This document shows, in pieces, positions 34,104 to 43,026 of a DNA stretch of 64,000 nt. The DNA is taken from positions 1 to 64,000 of the forward strand of contig JAHHHM010000009.1 in assembly GCA_019359355.1 (NCBI GenBank), written 5' to 3'. How positions within the stretch are numbered: the first letter of the stretch is position 1; the number at the start of each line of letters is the position of its first letter. Source of the DNA: Microcoleus vaginatus WJT46-NPBG5. GTDB taxonomy: Bacteria > Cyanobacteriota > Cyanobacteriia > Cyanobacteriales > Oscillatoriaceae. The notes below the pieces were generated by a model, which had not been told where the DNA came from, did not search any database, and was given only the letters and a program-made list of their open reading frames with translations. A program made the position numbers and the translations under genes.

Positions 34104-34566
34104 AATTTACACCCCTAAAACCAACGTTCAATTTTGTTCATTTTCTGGCCTATCTTGCTGTTGTTGTTCTTTCAGTTACACACTGACAACCGCAACTCCA
34201 CTTAATGAAATGTTAAACCCTTAATTCTGCGTCTGCATTAAGTTTTATTCTATCTGTGAAAACTTGAAACTGCTGAAGTAAAGGTTTCATTAAATTTTAA
34301 CTTTGCCTAAAGTTGTGCTGAATGATACTGAATAACAGCAGAATCAGTTTTTAAGCAGAAACTGTTGAGTTCGGTTTCTTTTGAAAAATTAGTTTCCCGC
34401 CGATACTGAGACTTGTGTATTTTCAATAGTTTAGGTAATAAAATCCTATGAGTGTTGCCAAAATGGCAAGTTTTTGTTGAGATGCCCGAAAGCGATCAAA
34501 ATTTTAGGCCGGCTATAAATCCTGGGACAGGAGTGTCGGCACTTTCGCTGTTGGGATCATTGGCAG
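34104..34566. other. 463-base divergent region between NRPS and nagB-like gene
   Basis: A long A/T-rich space that must contain the promoters of both genes. I find no confident -35/-10 pair, no small gene and no known riboswitch. A TTTGCCTAAAGTTG-rich patch near 34300 is unremarkable. Confidence 0.4.
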
Positions 34567-35403
34567 GTGCAGCTACACCCATCAAAAAAAAGTTCTAACG
34601 CCTCTATGTTTAACACATCGATCACTTCAGAAGGAAAGATGCCGGTACAAATGTTTGCAATCGATGGCTTATCGGTGCGAGTCTACAACTCAAGCGTCGA
34701 AATCGCTCACGACGCTGCCCAAATCGCCCAAACCTATTTGCAGAACTGCCTCGCGCAACAGGCAAGCGCTGCAGTTATTTTAGCCACTGGCAACTCTCAA
34801 ATCCAATTTCTCGAAACGCTGATTTCTTTGGGAGGCGTAGATTGGTCACGCATTACCTTTTTTCATCTGGATGAGTATTTGGGAATTGATAGCGCCCATT
34901 CTGCTAGTTTCCGCCGCTATTTGCGTCAGCGAGTGGAAAATCAAGTGAACTCGTGTACGTTTCATTATATAGAAGGTGACGCGATGCAACCGCTAAATGA
35001 ATGCGAACGCTACACCCAACTTTTGCAAGCTCAACCGATTGATCTTTGCTGTTTGGGTATTGGGGAAAATGGACATTTGGCGTTTAATGATCCGGCTGTC
35101 GCTAATTTCAATGATCCGCATCACATTAAACTGGTGAAGTTGGACACGGCAACACGTCAGCAGCAGGTTGATGAAGGTCATTTTCCCCATCTTGAAGCTG
35201 TACCGCAATACGCCTTTACCCTGACGCTGCCGGTGATTTGCTCTGCAAAAAAAATATTGTGCCTTGCGCCAGAAAAACGCAAAGCGCTGCCGGTGAAAAA
35301 GATGTTACATGAAGCGATTAGTACGGTTTGTCCTGCTTCGATTCTCCGCCGGCAAGCCAATGCTATGTTATTTTTAGATACGGATTCTGCCGGCTTGCTG
35401 TGA
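34567..35403 (+). CDS. Glucosamine-6-phosphate deaminase / 6-phosphogluconolactonase family protein
   Basis: A NagB-like sugar-phosphate isomerase of up to 278 residues. An in-frame ATG at 34639 gives about 254 residues starting MPVQMFAIDGLSVRVYNS and may be the true start. Family motifs are AVILATGNSQIQFLETL, TFFHLDEYLGIDSAHSASFR, LGIGENGHLAFNDPA and SAKKILCLAPEKRKALPVKK. NagB converts glucosamine-6-phosphate to fructose-6-phosphate and ammonia in the cytosol. The family also includes lactonases, so the exact substrate is inferred. It is divergent from the NRPS and need not be linked to it. Confidence 0.82.
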   Translation: MQLHPSKKSSNASMFNTSITSEGKMPVQMFAIDGLSVRVYNSSVEIAHDAAQIAQTYLQNCLAQQASAAVILATGNSQIQFLETLISLGGVDWSRITFFHLDEYLGIDSAHSASFRRYLRQRVENQVNSCTFHYIEGDAMQPLNECERYTQLLQAQPIDLCCLGIGENGHLAFNDPAVANFNDPHHIKLVKLDTATRQQQVDEGHFPHLEAVPQYAFTLTLPVICSAKKILCLAPEKRKALPVKKMLHEAISTVCPASILRRQANAMLFLDTDSAGLL

Positions 35404-35610
35404 GTGATGATTGGGTTTGCCTTCACCTATAACTGAAATCTTTAATTGGGTGAGGGTAAACTTTCATGTTAATTTTTGATCTTTAACTGCCTATAAACGC
35501 AGAGCAATGCGGATTAATACAGATTTTGTTAATAATCTGAAGATCAGGAATATTACCCGTAGTAACGGGTAGAAGATTTAGTTGAGTGGGACACCCGCCG
35601 CGAAAAAAAG

Positions 35611-37647
35611 TTAATTGATTTCCAGGTTTAACTGATAGGAAATTGGCTCTGTGGCATCACAAACCACGACAATTTCATAATAACCGGCCTCAGCAAGTTT
35701 ATTTGACCAACTAACTTGTTTGGAATCTTCTAATAAAGGCAAGTTCTTGCCGCTGGGAGTGTAGAGAGAGAGCAGGGTTGATTGAGCCGGCGCATCTAAA
35801 TCTAACTTCATTAATTGATCTTTCCTCAACTTGGCAATATAAGCTTTACCGACACCCGGTTCAAGATTGCCGATCAGTTGCTGACTTGTCGTACCCGGTT
35901 CAAATTTAATTTCTTCTAAAGCCCTTCCATCTCCCACCGCTTGCACAACATCGGTGGCAATTCCTTGCCAAACTTGACCAATGGGTCTATCAAGCAAATT
36001 CTGACCCTTGGGTTGATCGGGAAATAGATAGAAAAACCTCGCATCTGTTAAGTCATTCAGCGCCCGACTACTCAAATGCCGCTGATTAATTTGCGCTTTC
36101 CAACGATCAATATCTGTTGAAGTATAACTGCCCAACTGGCGACGAGATTGCTCGCTAAGACTGGCAAGTTGATTCAGCAGCTGATCAGCCAAACTATCCC
36201 AACGTGTTCGCCACGCTTCATCAGCCGGTTCATCACTGAGAACACGTCCTTGTTGTTCTGGATATTTGGTGTAAAAAGCTTCATTGACTAAATCAATATA
36301 AAAGTTGTAATCAATTCCCAAGGCTTTGCGGCGATCTCGAAGCGCGTCTTTGCGCTGTCTTTCTTCGGTTGAATAATTATCCGATCGGTCTGGAGGTGGA
36401 ATAGAGTGATCCCCCCCGCGTTGTTTGTCCACCCAATAATTACCAGCCCACCAGCCAACCGCACCCATGCCGGCAATCACGATGCCCATTAGCAGCAGGT
36501 TTAGCCAAAAAGGTGCAGCCGCTTTCCGCTGGGGAGTCACGGCAGCAGGAACCGGCTGTGGGGAGGGTGTCGGCTGTGGGGAGGGTGCCGGCTGTGGGGA
36601 GGGTGCCGGTCTTACCGGCGAGACAGCTTGGGTTGCTTGGGTGATATCGGGTTGTGGCGGTGGCGGCAGGGGTGCTGGGGGTGGAGGCGGCAGGGGTGCC
36701 GGTGGAGTGCCGGTGAGGGCTTGTAACGCCTCTTTTGCCGATTGGTAGCGTTCACCAGGCCGGTAAGCCAGCATTTTATCAAACACTGCCCCTAAACTGG
36801 GGCTGAGGCTAACGTAATTGCGCCACTTCCAACTCAGCGTTTGGGGGTCTCTCAGTTCTTGGGGTTCCTTGCCGGTAAGCAGTACCAACACCGTCACAGC
36901 CAAGGCATATAAGTCACTGTGGGGGTAAACAGCGCCCATCTGCATTTGCTCATCTGGGGCGTATCCTACCTTACCCAGCCGCGTTGCCGGTGCGTTACTC
37001 CCTCCCACAAACTCAGACGCCACCGTTGCCGCGACTTGCTTAACGCCGCCAAAGTCTATCAACACCGGCAGCAAATCGGAATTCCGCAGCATTAGGTTAT
37101 CGGGAGAGATATCTCGATGCACGACGCCTTGGGTGTGGATGTAGTCTAAAACCGGCAGCAGTTGCAGCAGCATTTGCGTGATTTCTGCCTCGCTAAACAG
37201 CCGATTGTGTACCCGCCGGTTGACTAACAAGGAACGGTAAGTTTGACCTTCCACATAATCTTGCACCAAAAACAAATGTCCCTCGCCGTCCAAATTCGCC
37301 CGAAACATCTCCCGAAAGCGCGGAATTTGCGGGTGTTGCAGCTTGTAGAGAACGCCGGCTTCCCGTTCAAACAATTCTTGGCCTTTTTGCAGCGCGTAGG
37401 TGCCTTGGACTTGGGGAGCAAATTCTTTGAGAACACAGGGTTCGTTGAAGCGGTTAACATCTTCACAGAGGTAGGTGCGTCCAAAGCCACCCTGCCCAAT
37501 CTGACGCGAAATGCGGTAACGTTCACCCAAAATCATCCCTTGAACAACACCAGAGGTTGCCGGTGCCTGTAGCTTTTCCCCACAGTGAAGGCAAAAATGG
37601 CTGCCAGAGGGGTTTTCGTGTCCTTGATTGCAATAGACGGGCTTCAT
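35611..37647 (-). CDS. Ser/Thr protein kinase with zinc ribbon and C-terminal PPC-like domain
   Basis: About 678 residues from ATG 37647 (MKPVYCNQGHENPSGSHFC). A longer open frame exists upstream but would add a non-conserved leader. An N-terminal four-Cys ribbon (C-x-QGHEN..FCLHCG) is followed by a kinase domain at about 40-310: GQGGFGRTY, VLKEF, HRDISPDNL, LIDFGG. A Pro-rich linker comes next (APLPPPPP; repeated PAPSPQ encoded by 18-base units at 36552-36609) and a single membrane helix around 390. The extracytoplasmic part ends in a beta domain resembling PPC. HRDIS and DFGG variants are normal in this cyanobacterial kinase family. It lies next to a paralogue. Confidence 0.88.
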   Translation of the reverse strand: MKPVYCNQGHENPSGSHFCLHCGEKLQAPATSGVVQGMILGERYRISRQIGQGGFGRTYLCEDVNRFNEPCVLKEFAPQVQGTYALQKGQELFEREAGVLYKLQHPQIPRFREMFRANLDGEGHLFLVQDYVEGQTYRSLLVNRRVHNRLFSEAEITQMLLQLLPVLDYIHTQGVVHRDISPDNLMLRNSDLLPVLIDFGGVKQVAATVASEFVGGSNAPATRLGKVGYAPDEQMQMGAVYPHSDLYALAVTVLVLLTGKEPQELRDPQTLSWKWRNYVSLSPSLGAVFDKMLAYRPGERYQSAKEALQALTGTPPAPLPPPPPAPLPPPPQPDITQATQAVSPVRPAPSPQPAPSPQPTPSPQPVPAAVTPQRKAAAPFWLNLLLMGIVIAGMGAVGWWAGNYWVDKQRGGDHSIPPPDRSDNYSTEERQRKDALRDRRKALGIDYNFYIDLVNEAFYTKYPEQQGRVLSDEPADEAWRTRWDSLADQLLNQLASLSEQSRRQLGSYTSTDIDRWKAQINQRHLSSRALNDLTDARFFYLFPDQPKGQNLLDRPIGQVWQGIATDVVQAVGDGRALEEIKFEPGTTSQQLIGNLEPGVGKAYIAKLRKDQLMKLDLDAPAQSTLLSLYTPSGKNLPLLEDSKQVSWSNKLAEAGYYEIVVVCDATEPISYQLNLEIN
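36552..36609 (-). repeat. 18-base tandem repeat in kinase linker
   Basis: Three units of CGGCTGTGGGGAGGGTGY in tandem encode the repeated PAPSPQ/PTPSPQ linker before the membrane helix. Confidence 0.85.
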
Positions 37648-37760
37648 TGGCCTAGGGCGATTGTAAAAGGGTTCAGTATCGGTATAGCAAATCCACTGAG
37701 ATTGTACCAATCGGCTACTTGAAGTCAATTTTGGATGTTGGCTCGAAAAATTTTCCTCAA

Positions 37761-39458
37761 TTACCTTTGATCTGTGGCTTTCGCTGCTCGATTGGCGGCA
37801 ATGGCATACCAAATTTGACCCCATGAGTCTGGGTTGAGTGTTTGCCCCTCTTGTTCGGGAAATAGCTGATAAAATTGCTCGTCAGTTTGGCGGATTAGCT
37901 CCTCACCACTGAGATTGCTCTGCCGGCTATCATAATTTTCTTCGGTATATCGCCCAATTTGCCGACGCGATTTCTCACTTAGATTTGCTCGCTCTAATTT
38001 ACTCAGCAAAGCATCAGCACTGTCATACCATTTTTGCCGATAAACATCATCTTCTTGACTATTTGTCAACAGGCGACCTTGTAATTCTGGGTGCCGGCTG
38101 TAAAACTGTTCATTCACTAAAACATTGAAGAATTCTTCAGGAATTTGCAAGGCTTCGCGGCGATCAAAAATATTGTCTAGGCGAGATTCTTCTTTGGGAC
38201 TTGAAATGGTGCTTGGCAACTGGGGGGGTGTCCAAGAAATAAACTTAGGAAACGCCCAAGAAGCAACCCCGGCTAGTAATAGCAAACCAAGGCTAATGGC
38301 AGTTAGTGTGCGAAAACAATGCCACAGAAACCGGATGGGAAATAGGAGAATGCCGACAGGATTTAAACGCCCGTGACCGGCAGCAGGAACAATCGGTGCC
38401 GGCTGATGTACCACAATAGCAGGGGGAGGTGCCGGCGCGGGTTTAGGGGGCGCTGGTGGGGCTTTCGGTGCAACGACAACGGTGTTGATCTGGGTAATAT
38501 TACTGGGCTGAGTTTTTAATGCAAAGGGTTGTAAGGTTTGAAGAACATCACCGGCAGCTTGATAGCGTTGGCTAGGATTTCTTAGCAACATCTTCTCTAA
38601 AACTGCCGCCAGATTTGGGCTAATACTCACGACTTGCCGCCATTGCCAAATCGCTTTATAGCTATCGTATAAGTCTTGCGGTTCCTTGCCAGTGAGCAAA
38701 ACTAAAGCTGTTACCGCCAGGGAATATAAATCGCTGCTGGGGAAGGCTTTCCCTTTTTTAAGTTGTTCTTCTGGGGCGTATCCGGGTTTGCCAATATGTG
38801 TGGAAAAGGCAAGCTGACTGAACTTAGAAATAGCAGAAACCGCCACTTCTTTTACGCCGCCAAAGTCTATTAACACCGGCAGCCGGTCGGAATTCCGCAA
38901 AATCAAATTTTCGGGAGAAATATCGCGGTGAATGACACCTTGGGAGTGGATATAATCTAAAACCGGCAGCAGTTGCAGCAACAGTTGTGTGACTTCTTCC
39001 TCACTAAACAACTGTCTTTGACCTTTACGGCTGTTTAACAATTCCCGGTAGGTTTGTCCCTCAATATAATCTTGCACCAAAAACAGAGACTCAACGCCGG
39101 CCATTTGCCCCCGCAGCAACTCTCGAAAGCGCGGAATCTGCGGGTGTTGCAGCTTGTAGAGAACGCCGGCTTCGCGTTCAAATAGTTCTTGGGCTTTTTG
39201 CAAGGCGCTGGCACTTTGGACTTGGGGGGCAAATTCCTTTAAAACACAGCGTTCGTTAAAACGATTGATATCTTCTACCAGATAAGTGCGCCCAAAGCCG
39301 CCTTGCCCTAGCTGGAGGATAACCCGATAGCGATCATCCAGAATGATCCCCGCAGACATCCCACCGGCTGCCGATGGGGCAAGTTTATCGCCACATTGGT
39401 GACAGAAGCGATTGCCGGCTGGATTTTCATGTCCTTTCGTGCAATAAACGGGCGTCAT
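37761..39458 (-). CDS. Ser/Thr protein kinase with zinc ribbon, paralogue
   Basis: A 565-residue kinase. The N-terminal Cys ribbon is MTPVYCTKGHENPAGNRFCH. The kinase domain at about 40-315 has GQGGFGRTYLVEDINRF, VLKEFAPQV, HRDISPENL and LIDFGGVKEV. A Pro-rich linker (about 335-365) and a membrane helix near 380-410 follow. The external C-terminal part (about 430-560) repeats the REALQIPEEFFNVLVNEQFY pattern also present in the neighbour, where it is followed by a PPC-like domain that is missing here. The gene is in tandem with the downstream paralogue, with a 113-base gap. Target proteins are unknown. Confidence 0.88.
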   Translation of the reverse strand: MTPVYCTKGHENPAGNRFCHQCGDKLAPSAAGGMSAGIILDDRYRVILQLGQGGFGRTYLVEDINRFNERCVLKEFAPQVQSASALQKAQELFEREAGVLYKLQHPQIPRFRELLRGQMAGVESLFLVQDYIEGQTYRELLNSRKGQRQLFSEEEVTQLLLQLLPVLDYIHSQGVIHRDISPENLILRNSDRLPVLIDFGGVKEVAVSAISKFSQLAFSTHIGKPGYAPEEQLKKGKAFPSSDLYSLAVTALVLLTGKEPQDLYDSYKAIWQWRQVVSISPNLAAVLEKMLLRNPSQRYQAAGDVLQTLQPFALKTQPSNITQINTVVVAPKAPPAPPKPAPAPPPAIVVHQPAPIVPAAGHGRLNPVGILLFPIRFLWHCFRTLTAISLGLLLLAGVASWAFPKFISWTPPQLPSTISSPKEESRLDNIFDRREALQIPEEFFNVLVNEQFYSRHPELQGRLLTNSQEDDVYRQKWYDSADALLSKLERANLSEKSRRQIGRYTEENYDSRQSNLSGEELIRQTDEQFYQLFPEQEGQTLNPDSWGQIWYAIAANRAAKATDQR

Positions 39459-39807
39459 TGTTTTGTGTTAACGAGTTCCGGTGAAGCTTCAGCAATGGTG
39501 AAGCCAATTGATCGAGATTGTACAAGCGTTTCGGGAGTTACGAGCTTATAAGAGTGCCGGTGAAAAAACGCTTGAGTTCCCTTGATTCAAATCTAAACTG
39601 TAAACTCCAGATATGGGGCACTTTGTAGATAACAACAACAGACGGATCACTATCCCCGGAAACCACTCAATCTATTTGCCGGCTAAATATTACTGCTAAA
39701 CGTTAGCCAAGCTCAACCTTAATTAGCAGCCGTGGCAATGCCTTAATTAATCAATCGAAAGTCAAAGCCACTGGTATTGTGGAGAAAGACCCAGTTCGCT
39801 TTCCACT

Positions 39808-40743
39808 ATGGCCACCACTGTTGAATCGACTTCTGCATCTACCACCGACCCCACAACCGGCATCGGTGGCACTGTTTACGAATATCTCTGGACTTGGAAA
39901 AAACGCCAGGTACAGATCGCTTACGAAATTATGGGTGAAGGAAGGCCCATCTTACTGTTGCCGGCCTTAAGTACGGTTTCCACACGGGCAGAAATGCGCG
40001 GCATCGCAGAACTCTTGGCCCCCGAATTTCAGGTCATTGCCGTAGACTGGCCCGGATTTGGCAGCTCAGAACGCCCGCCTTTTAACTACGAACCGACCCT
40101 CTACTACAGCTTTTTAGCGGATTTTGTGCGCGATACGTTTACTGAACCCATCGTTGTCATTGCTGCCGGCCACGCTGCCGGTTATGTGATGCATTTGGCC
40201 CAGCAAAAGCCGCCGGTGTGGTCGTGGGTGGTTTTAGTCGCCCCGACTTGGCGCGGTCCCTTGCCGACAGCAATGGGTGAAAATCGCTGGTTCTACAAAA
40301 TTTTGAAGCAGTTAGTCTGCTTGCCGGTGTTAGGGCAGTTCCTCTATTTTTTAAATACCGTAGCGCCCTTCTTAACTTCAATGTACCGGCGTCATGTTTA
40401 CAGCAACCCCAATGCCGTCACCCCCAGCCTGATTCAACAAAAGCAGCAGATTTCCAGACAACGCGGGGCGCGATTTGCCCCGGCTGCGTTTGTCACCGGC
40501 ACCCTGGATACGGTGAAAGCAAGACCTCAGTTTATCGATTTATTTCAACCTCTGCCGGTGCCGGTGTTGGTTGTGATCGGTGAGCAAACGCCTCCGAAGT
40601 CGCGCATGGAAATGGAAGTGCTAGTGAGCTTCTCAGGCGTGCAAAAGTGTTGGCTTCCCGGTTCTTTAGGATTACATGAAGAACATCCTGTGGCTTTGGC
40701 CGATGCGATTTTGCCGTTTCTGAAAAAATTTCTCTCGCGTTAA
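39808..40743 (+). CDS. Alpha/beta-hydrolase fold protein lacking the nucleophile
   Basis: A 311-residue protein with the full alpha/beta-hydrolase pattern: ILLLPALSTVSTRAEM, an AVDWPGFGSSERP strand/loop, a nucleophile elbow, a cap region around 165-220 and a late His in GLHEEHPVALADAI. The elbow at residues 121-125 reads GHAAG, where active hydrolases have GHSxG, so position 123 is Ala instead of Ser, Asp or Cys. It may be a non-catalytic member or use another residue. It is monocistronic and followed by a cobalamin riboswitch. Similar cyanobacterial proteins are annotated only as alpha/beta hydrolases. Confidence 0.82.
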   Translation: MATTVESTSASTTDPTTGIGGTVYEYLWTWKKRQVQIAYEIMGEGRPILLLPALSTVSTRAEMRGIAELLAPEFQVIAVDWPGFGSSERPPFNYEPTLYYSFLADFVRDTFTEPIVVIAAGHAAGYVMHLAQQKPPVWSWVVLVAPTWRGPLPTAMGENRWFYKILKQLVCLPVLGQFLYFLNTVAPFLTSMYRRHVYSNPNAVTPSLIQQKQQISRQRGARFAPAAFVTGTLDTVKARPQFIDLFQPLPVPVLVVIGEQTPPKSRMEMEVLVSFSGVQKCWLPGSLGLHEEHPVALADAILPFLKKFLSR

Positions 40744-40844
40744 TTGCTCAGTCCCAGGGTATTGCGCTTAGAAAATCACAATTTTATGTTTTTGTCAAGG
40801 CCGTTTCCAGTTAGGTGACGGACAAGGTACTATATTGAAATCGA

Positions 40845-41030
40845 GCCGGTTCTAGCGGGGTTCAGCCGCTGGAGGTAACGGGGAAAGTGCAGTGCAAATC
40901 TGCCGCTGTCCCGCAGCTGTAAACTGATTTTGGATTTGAGATTGTCTTTTGTCCTTATCTAAAATTGAGTGAGTCAGAATGCCCACCGGCAAACAAGTCA
41001 ATGAGTCAACACATCTGCGAGGTACGGATG
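40845..41030 (+). promoter_or_regulatory. Cobalamin riboswitch 1, upstream of DUF1636/cobW
   Basis: Stem P1 is GCCGGT (40845-40850) with ACCGGC (40985-40990). The core has GGGGAAAGTGC, CTGTCCCGCAGCTGT and the B12-box region GTCAGAATGCCCACC. A downstream hairpin CATCTG-CGAGGTA-CGGATG (41012-41030) carries the GAGG Shine-Dalgarno in its loop and an ATG at 41028-41030 in its 3' arm. In known cobalamin riboswitches this hairpin (P13) docks to the core and hides the ribosome-binding site when coenzyme B12 is bound. The nearest real gene starts 230 bases further on, which is unusual. Confidence 0.92.
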
Positions 41031-41051
41031 AACGTTCATTTAATCTTTTAA
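41028..41051 (+). CDS. Possible seven-codon leader ORF of riboswitch 1
   Basis: An ATG in the 3' arm of the riboswitch hairpin, at exactly the position of the cbiM start in riboswitch 2, opens a seven-codon frame (MNVHLIF) ending TAA at 41049-41051. The GAGG in the hairpin loop is correctly spaced. It may be a regulatory leader peptide or the stub of a lost gene. Confidence 0.35.
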   Translation: MNVHLIF

Positions 41052-41260
41052 CAATTTGTTAGTTCGAGTCTGCGGTTGCCGGCATCCTATTTGCTGGGGA
41101 TGCTTGATTGTTAACTAAAGATTCGCAAATTTAACATTTATCTTGATAATGCGAAGAGAAAAAGTATTTTCTTTTTGCGTCAATCTTGATTCAGTTTTGA
41201 GCGATTGGCTAGCTGCTATTCGCTAATTTTACGCTCACGTATGAGCAAGGACAACGTTTG

Positions 41261-41662
41261 ATGAAAACACCCCATACTTTATTTGTTTGTACAGCCTGCG
41301 CTTCAGTTTGGAAAGATGGAAAGCGAGAGGGGAAAAGTGGAGGTCAGCATCTTTTAGAACAAATTAATGAACTGCACACAAATTGGGATTTACGAGAAGA
41401 TTTCCCCATCCAAGAAGTTGAATGTATGAGCGCTTGCAGTCGTTCTTGTGCGGTTTCGTTCGCGGCTGCCGGCAAATACACTTATTTGTTTGGCGATTTA
41501 CCCGTTAATGAAAGTGCTGCCGCTGTGTTGCAATGTGCTAGTCAATACTATGCGAAACCCGATGGTTTATTGCCTTGGTCAGAACGACCTGAACCCCTAA
41601 AAAAGGGCATTTTAGCAAAAATTCCCCCAATTCCAACGTTAGAGTTAGTCGCTCAAAAATAA
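41261..41662 (+). CDS. DUF1636 family metal-binding protein
   Basis: A 133-residue protein from ATG 41261 (a TTG directly before it is less likely), with AAGG 10 bases upstream. It has the DUF1636 pattern: LFVCTACASVWKDG near the N-terminus, VECMSACSRSCAVSF around 50-65 and YLFGDLP. The four Cys resemble a thioredoxin-like [2Fe-2S] ferredoxin fold. In cyanobacteria and proteobacteria the family is linked to cobalamin riboswitches and cobW. It lies 122 bases before cobW on the same strand and is probably cotranscribed. A metal or Fe-S role is inferred. Confidence 0.88.
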   Translation: MKTPHTLFVCTACASVWKDGKREGKSGGQHLLEQINELHTNWDLREDFPIQEVECMSACSRSCAVSFAAAGKYTYLFGDLPVNESAAAVLQCASQYYAKPDGLLPWSERPEPLKKGILAKIPPIPTLELVAQK

Positions 41663-41784
41663 CACTTAGGGGAAATTTAAATTTATAAAATTTCCTCACC
41701 TGAAAACTGCAAGGGCGGGTTCAACGAATAACCTTTCCCAACAAACCGAAAACTTCAATCAAACCCTGCCCACAAAACGAACAA

Positions 41785-42816
41785 ATGCATAAAATTCCTG
41801 TCACTGTAATCACCGGCTTCCTGGGTGCCGGTAAAACCACCCTAATTCGCAACCTTTTGGAAAATAACCAAGGACGCAAAATTGCTGTCATCGTCAATGA
41901 ATTTGGCGAGATTGGAATTGATGGAGATTTGCTGAAATCTTGCCAAGTGTGCGACGAAGAAGACAACCCGATAGGTAATATTGTAGAACTGACCAATGGT
42001 TGCCTTTGCTGCACAGTGCAAGAAGAATTTTTACCGACAATGCAGCAGTTATTGCAACGCCGAGAACAGATTGATTGTATGTTAATCGAAACATCTGGAC
42101 TCGCCTTGCCAAAACCCTTGGTGCAAGCCTTCCGATGGCCAGAAATTCGCACCGGCGCAACCGTTGATGGTGTTATTACCGTGGTAGATTGTGAAGCTGT
42201 CGCCGCCGGCACTCTGGTTGGTAATCTTGACGCATTAAACGCACAGCGACAAGCAGATCCGAATTTAGAACACGAAACACCGATTGAAGAATTGTTTGAA
42301 GATCAGTTAGCCTGTGCCGATTTAGTATTGCTAACGAAAGTAGATTTAGTTGATGCTCAAACGCGCCAAAAAGTAGAGACATGGCTGCAACAACAACTGC
42401 CTCCTGGAGTCAAAATTGTTGCGTGTGAAAGTGGTCAGATTAACCCAGATGTGCTGTTAGGATTTAATGCAGCAGTCGAGGATAATTTAGAAAGCCGGCC
42501 TAGTCATCACGACACAGAAGAAGAACACGATCATGATGACGATATTAACTCAGTTCACTTTATCGGCGACAACGAATTTGAGCCGCAAGCATTAATCTCT
42601 AAGTTGCAAAAATTAGTGCAACAGCAAGAAATTTATCGAGTGAAAGGCTTTGTTTCAGTGCCGGCTAAAGGAATGCGCTTAGTTGTACAAGGCGTAGGAT
42701 CTCGCTTTGATTATTTCTACGATCGCCCTTGGCAAGCAACCGAAATTCGTCAAACGCGATTAGTCCTAATCGGGCGTGATCTGGATGAATCTGAGATTCA
42801 GACCGTTCTGCAATAG
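41785..42816 (+). CDS. cobW: CobW-type COG0523 GTPase
   Basis: A 343-residue G3E-family P-loop GTPase. Walker A is GFLGAGKTT (11-19), VNEFGEIGID follows, and the metal motif CxCC is NGCLCC (Cys73, Cys75, Cys76). A longer insert SCQVCDEEDN, typical of CobW proper, precedes it. Then come ETSGLALP and LTKVDLVD (NKxD-like). The C-terminal domain has a short His/Asp run HHDTEEEHDHDDD and RVKGFVSVPAKGMRLVVQG. CobW is thought to deliver cobalt to cobalamin synthesis. The riboswitch and DUF1636 upstream agree with a B12 role, unlike the two zinc-type relatives further on. Confidence 0.9.
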   Translation: MHKIPVTVITGFLGAGKTTLIRNLLENNQGRKIAVIVNEFGEIGIDGDLLKSCQVCDEEDNPIGNIVELTNGCLCCTVQEEFLPTMQQLLQRREQIDCMLIETSGLALPKPLVQAFRWPEIRTGATVDGVITVVDCEAVAAGTLVGNLDALNAQRQADPNLEHETPIEELFEDQLACADLVLLTKVDLVDAQTRQKVETWLQQQLPPGVKIVACESGQINPDVLLGFNAAVEDNLESRPSHHDTEEEHDHDDDINSVHFIGDNEFEPQALISKLQKLVQQQEIYRVKGFVSVPAKGMRLVVQGVGSRFDYFYDRPWQATEIRQTRLVLIGRDLDESEIQTVLQ

Positions 42817-42939
42817 CACCAAATTTAGGGGGTTAGGTGCAGCACTCCTATTGAGTTCTGAATCTACCCCTAACAAAAATTATAAAAGCCACTAACTCAA
42901 CGCATCCAACCCTCAATTTTATCTATATTTATCTGTGGA

Positions 42940-42989
42940 CGCAGGTGGAACTTGAATGACGAGCACAGCACATTCAAGTTTCACCTGCG
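42940..42989. terminator. Bidirectional terminator-like hairpin
   Basis: The arms at 42940-42958 and 42971-42989 pair at 18 of 19 positions around a 12-base loop, between the convergent cobW and M56 peptidase genes. An A-run after it on the plus strand (TTAAAAAATC) gives U on the minus transcript. Confidence 0.65.
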
Positions 42990-43026
42990 GAATCTGTGGT
43001 TAAAAAATCAATCTTCGATTTTGGAA

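Noticed and set aside
34567-35403. NagB-like gene as part of the NRPS pathway
   Set aside because: It is divergently transcribed with a 463-base gap and has a common primary-metabolism function; no sequence evidence links it to the NRPS.
36467-36748. Gly-rich plus-strand frame opposite the kinase linker
   Set aside because: The mirror image of Pro codons in the kinase gene; not a separate gene.
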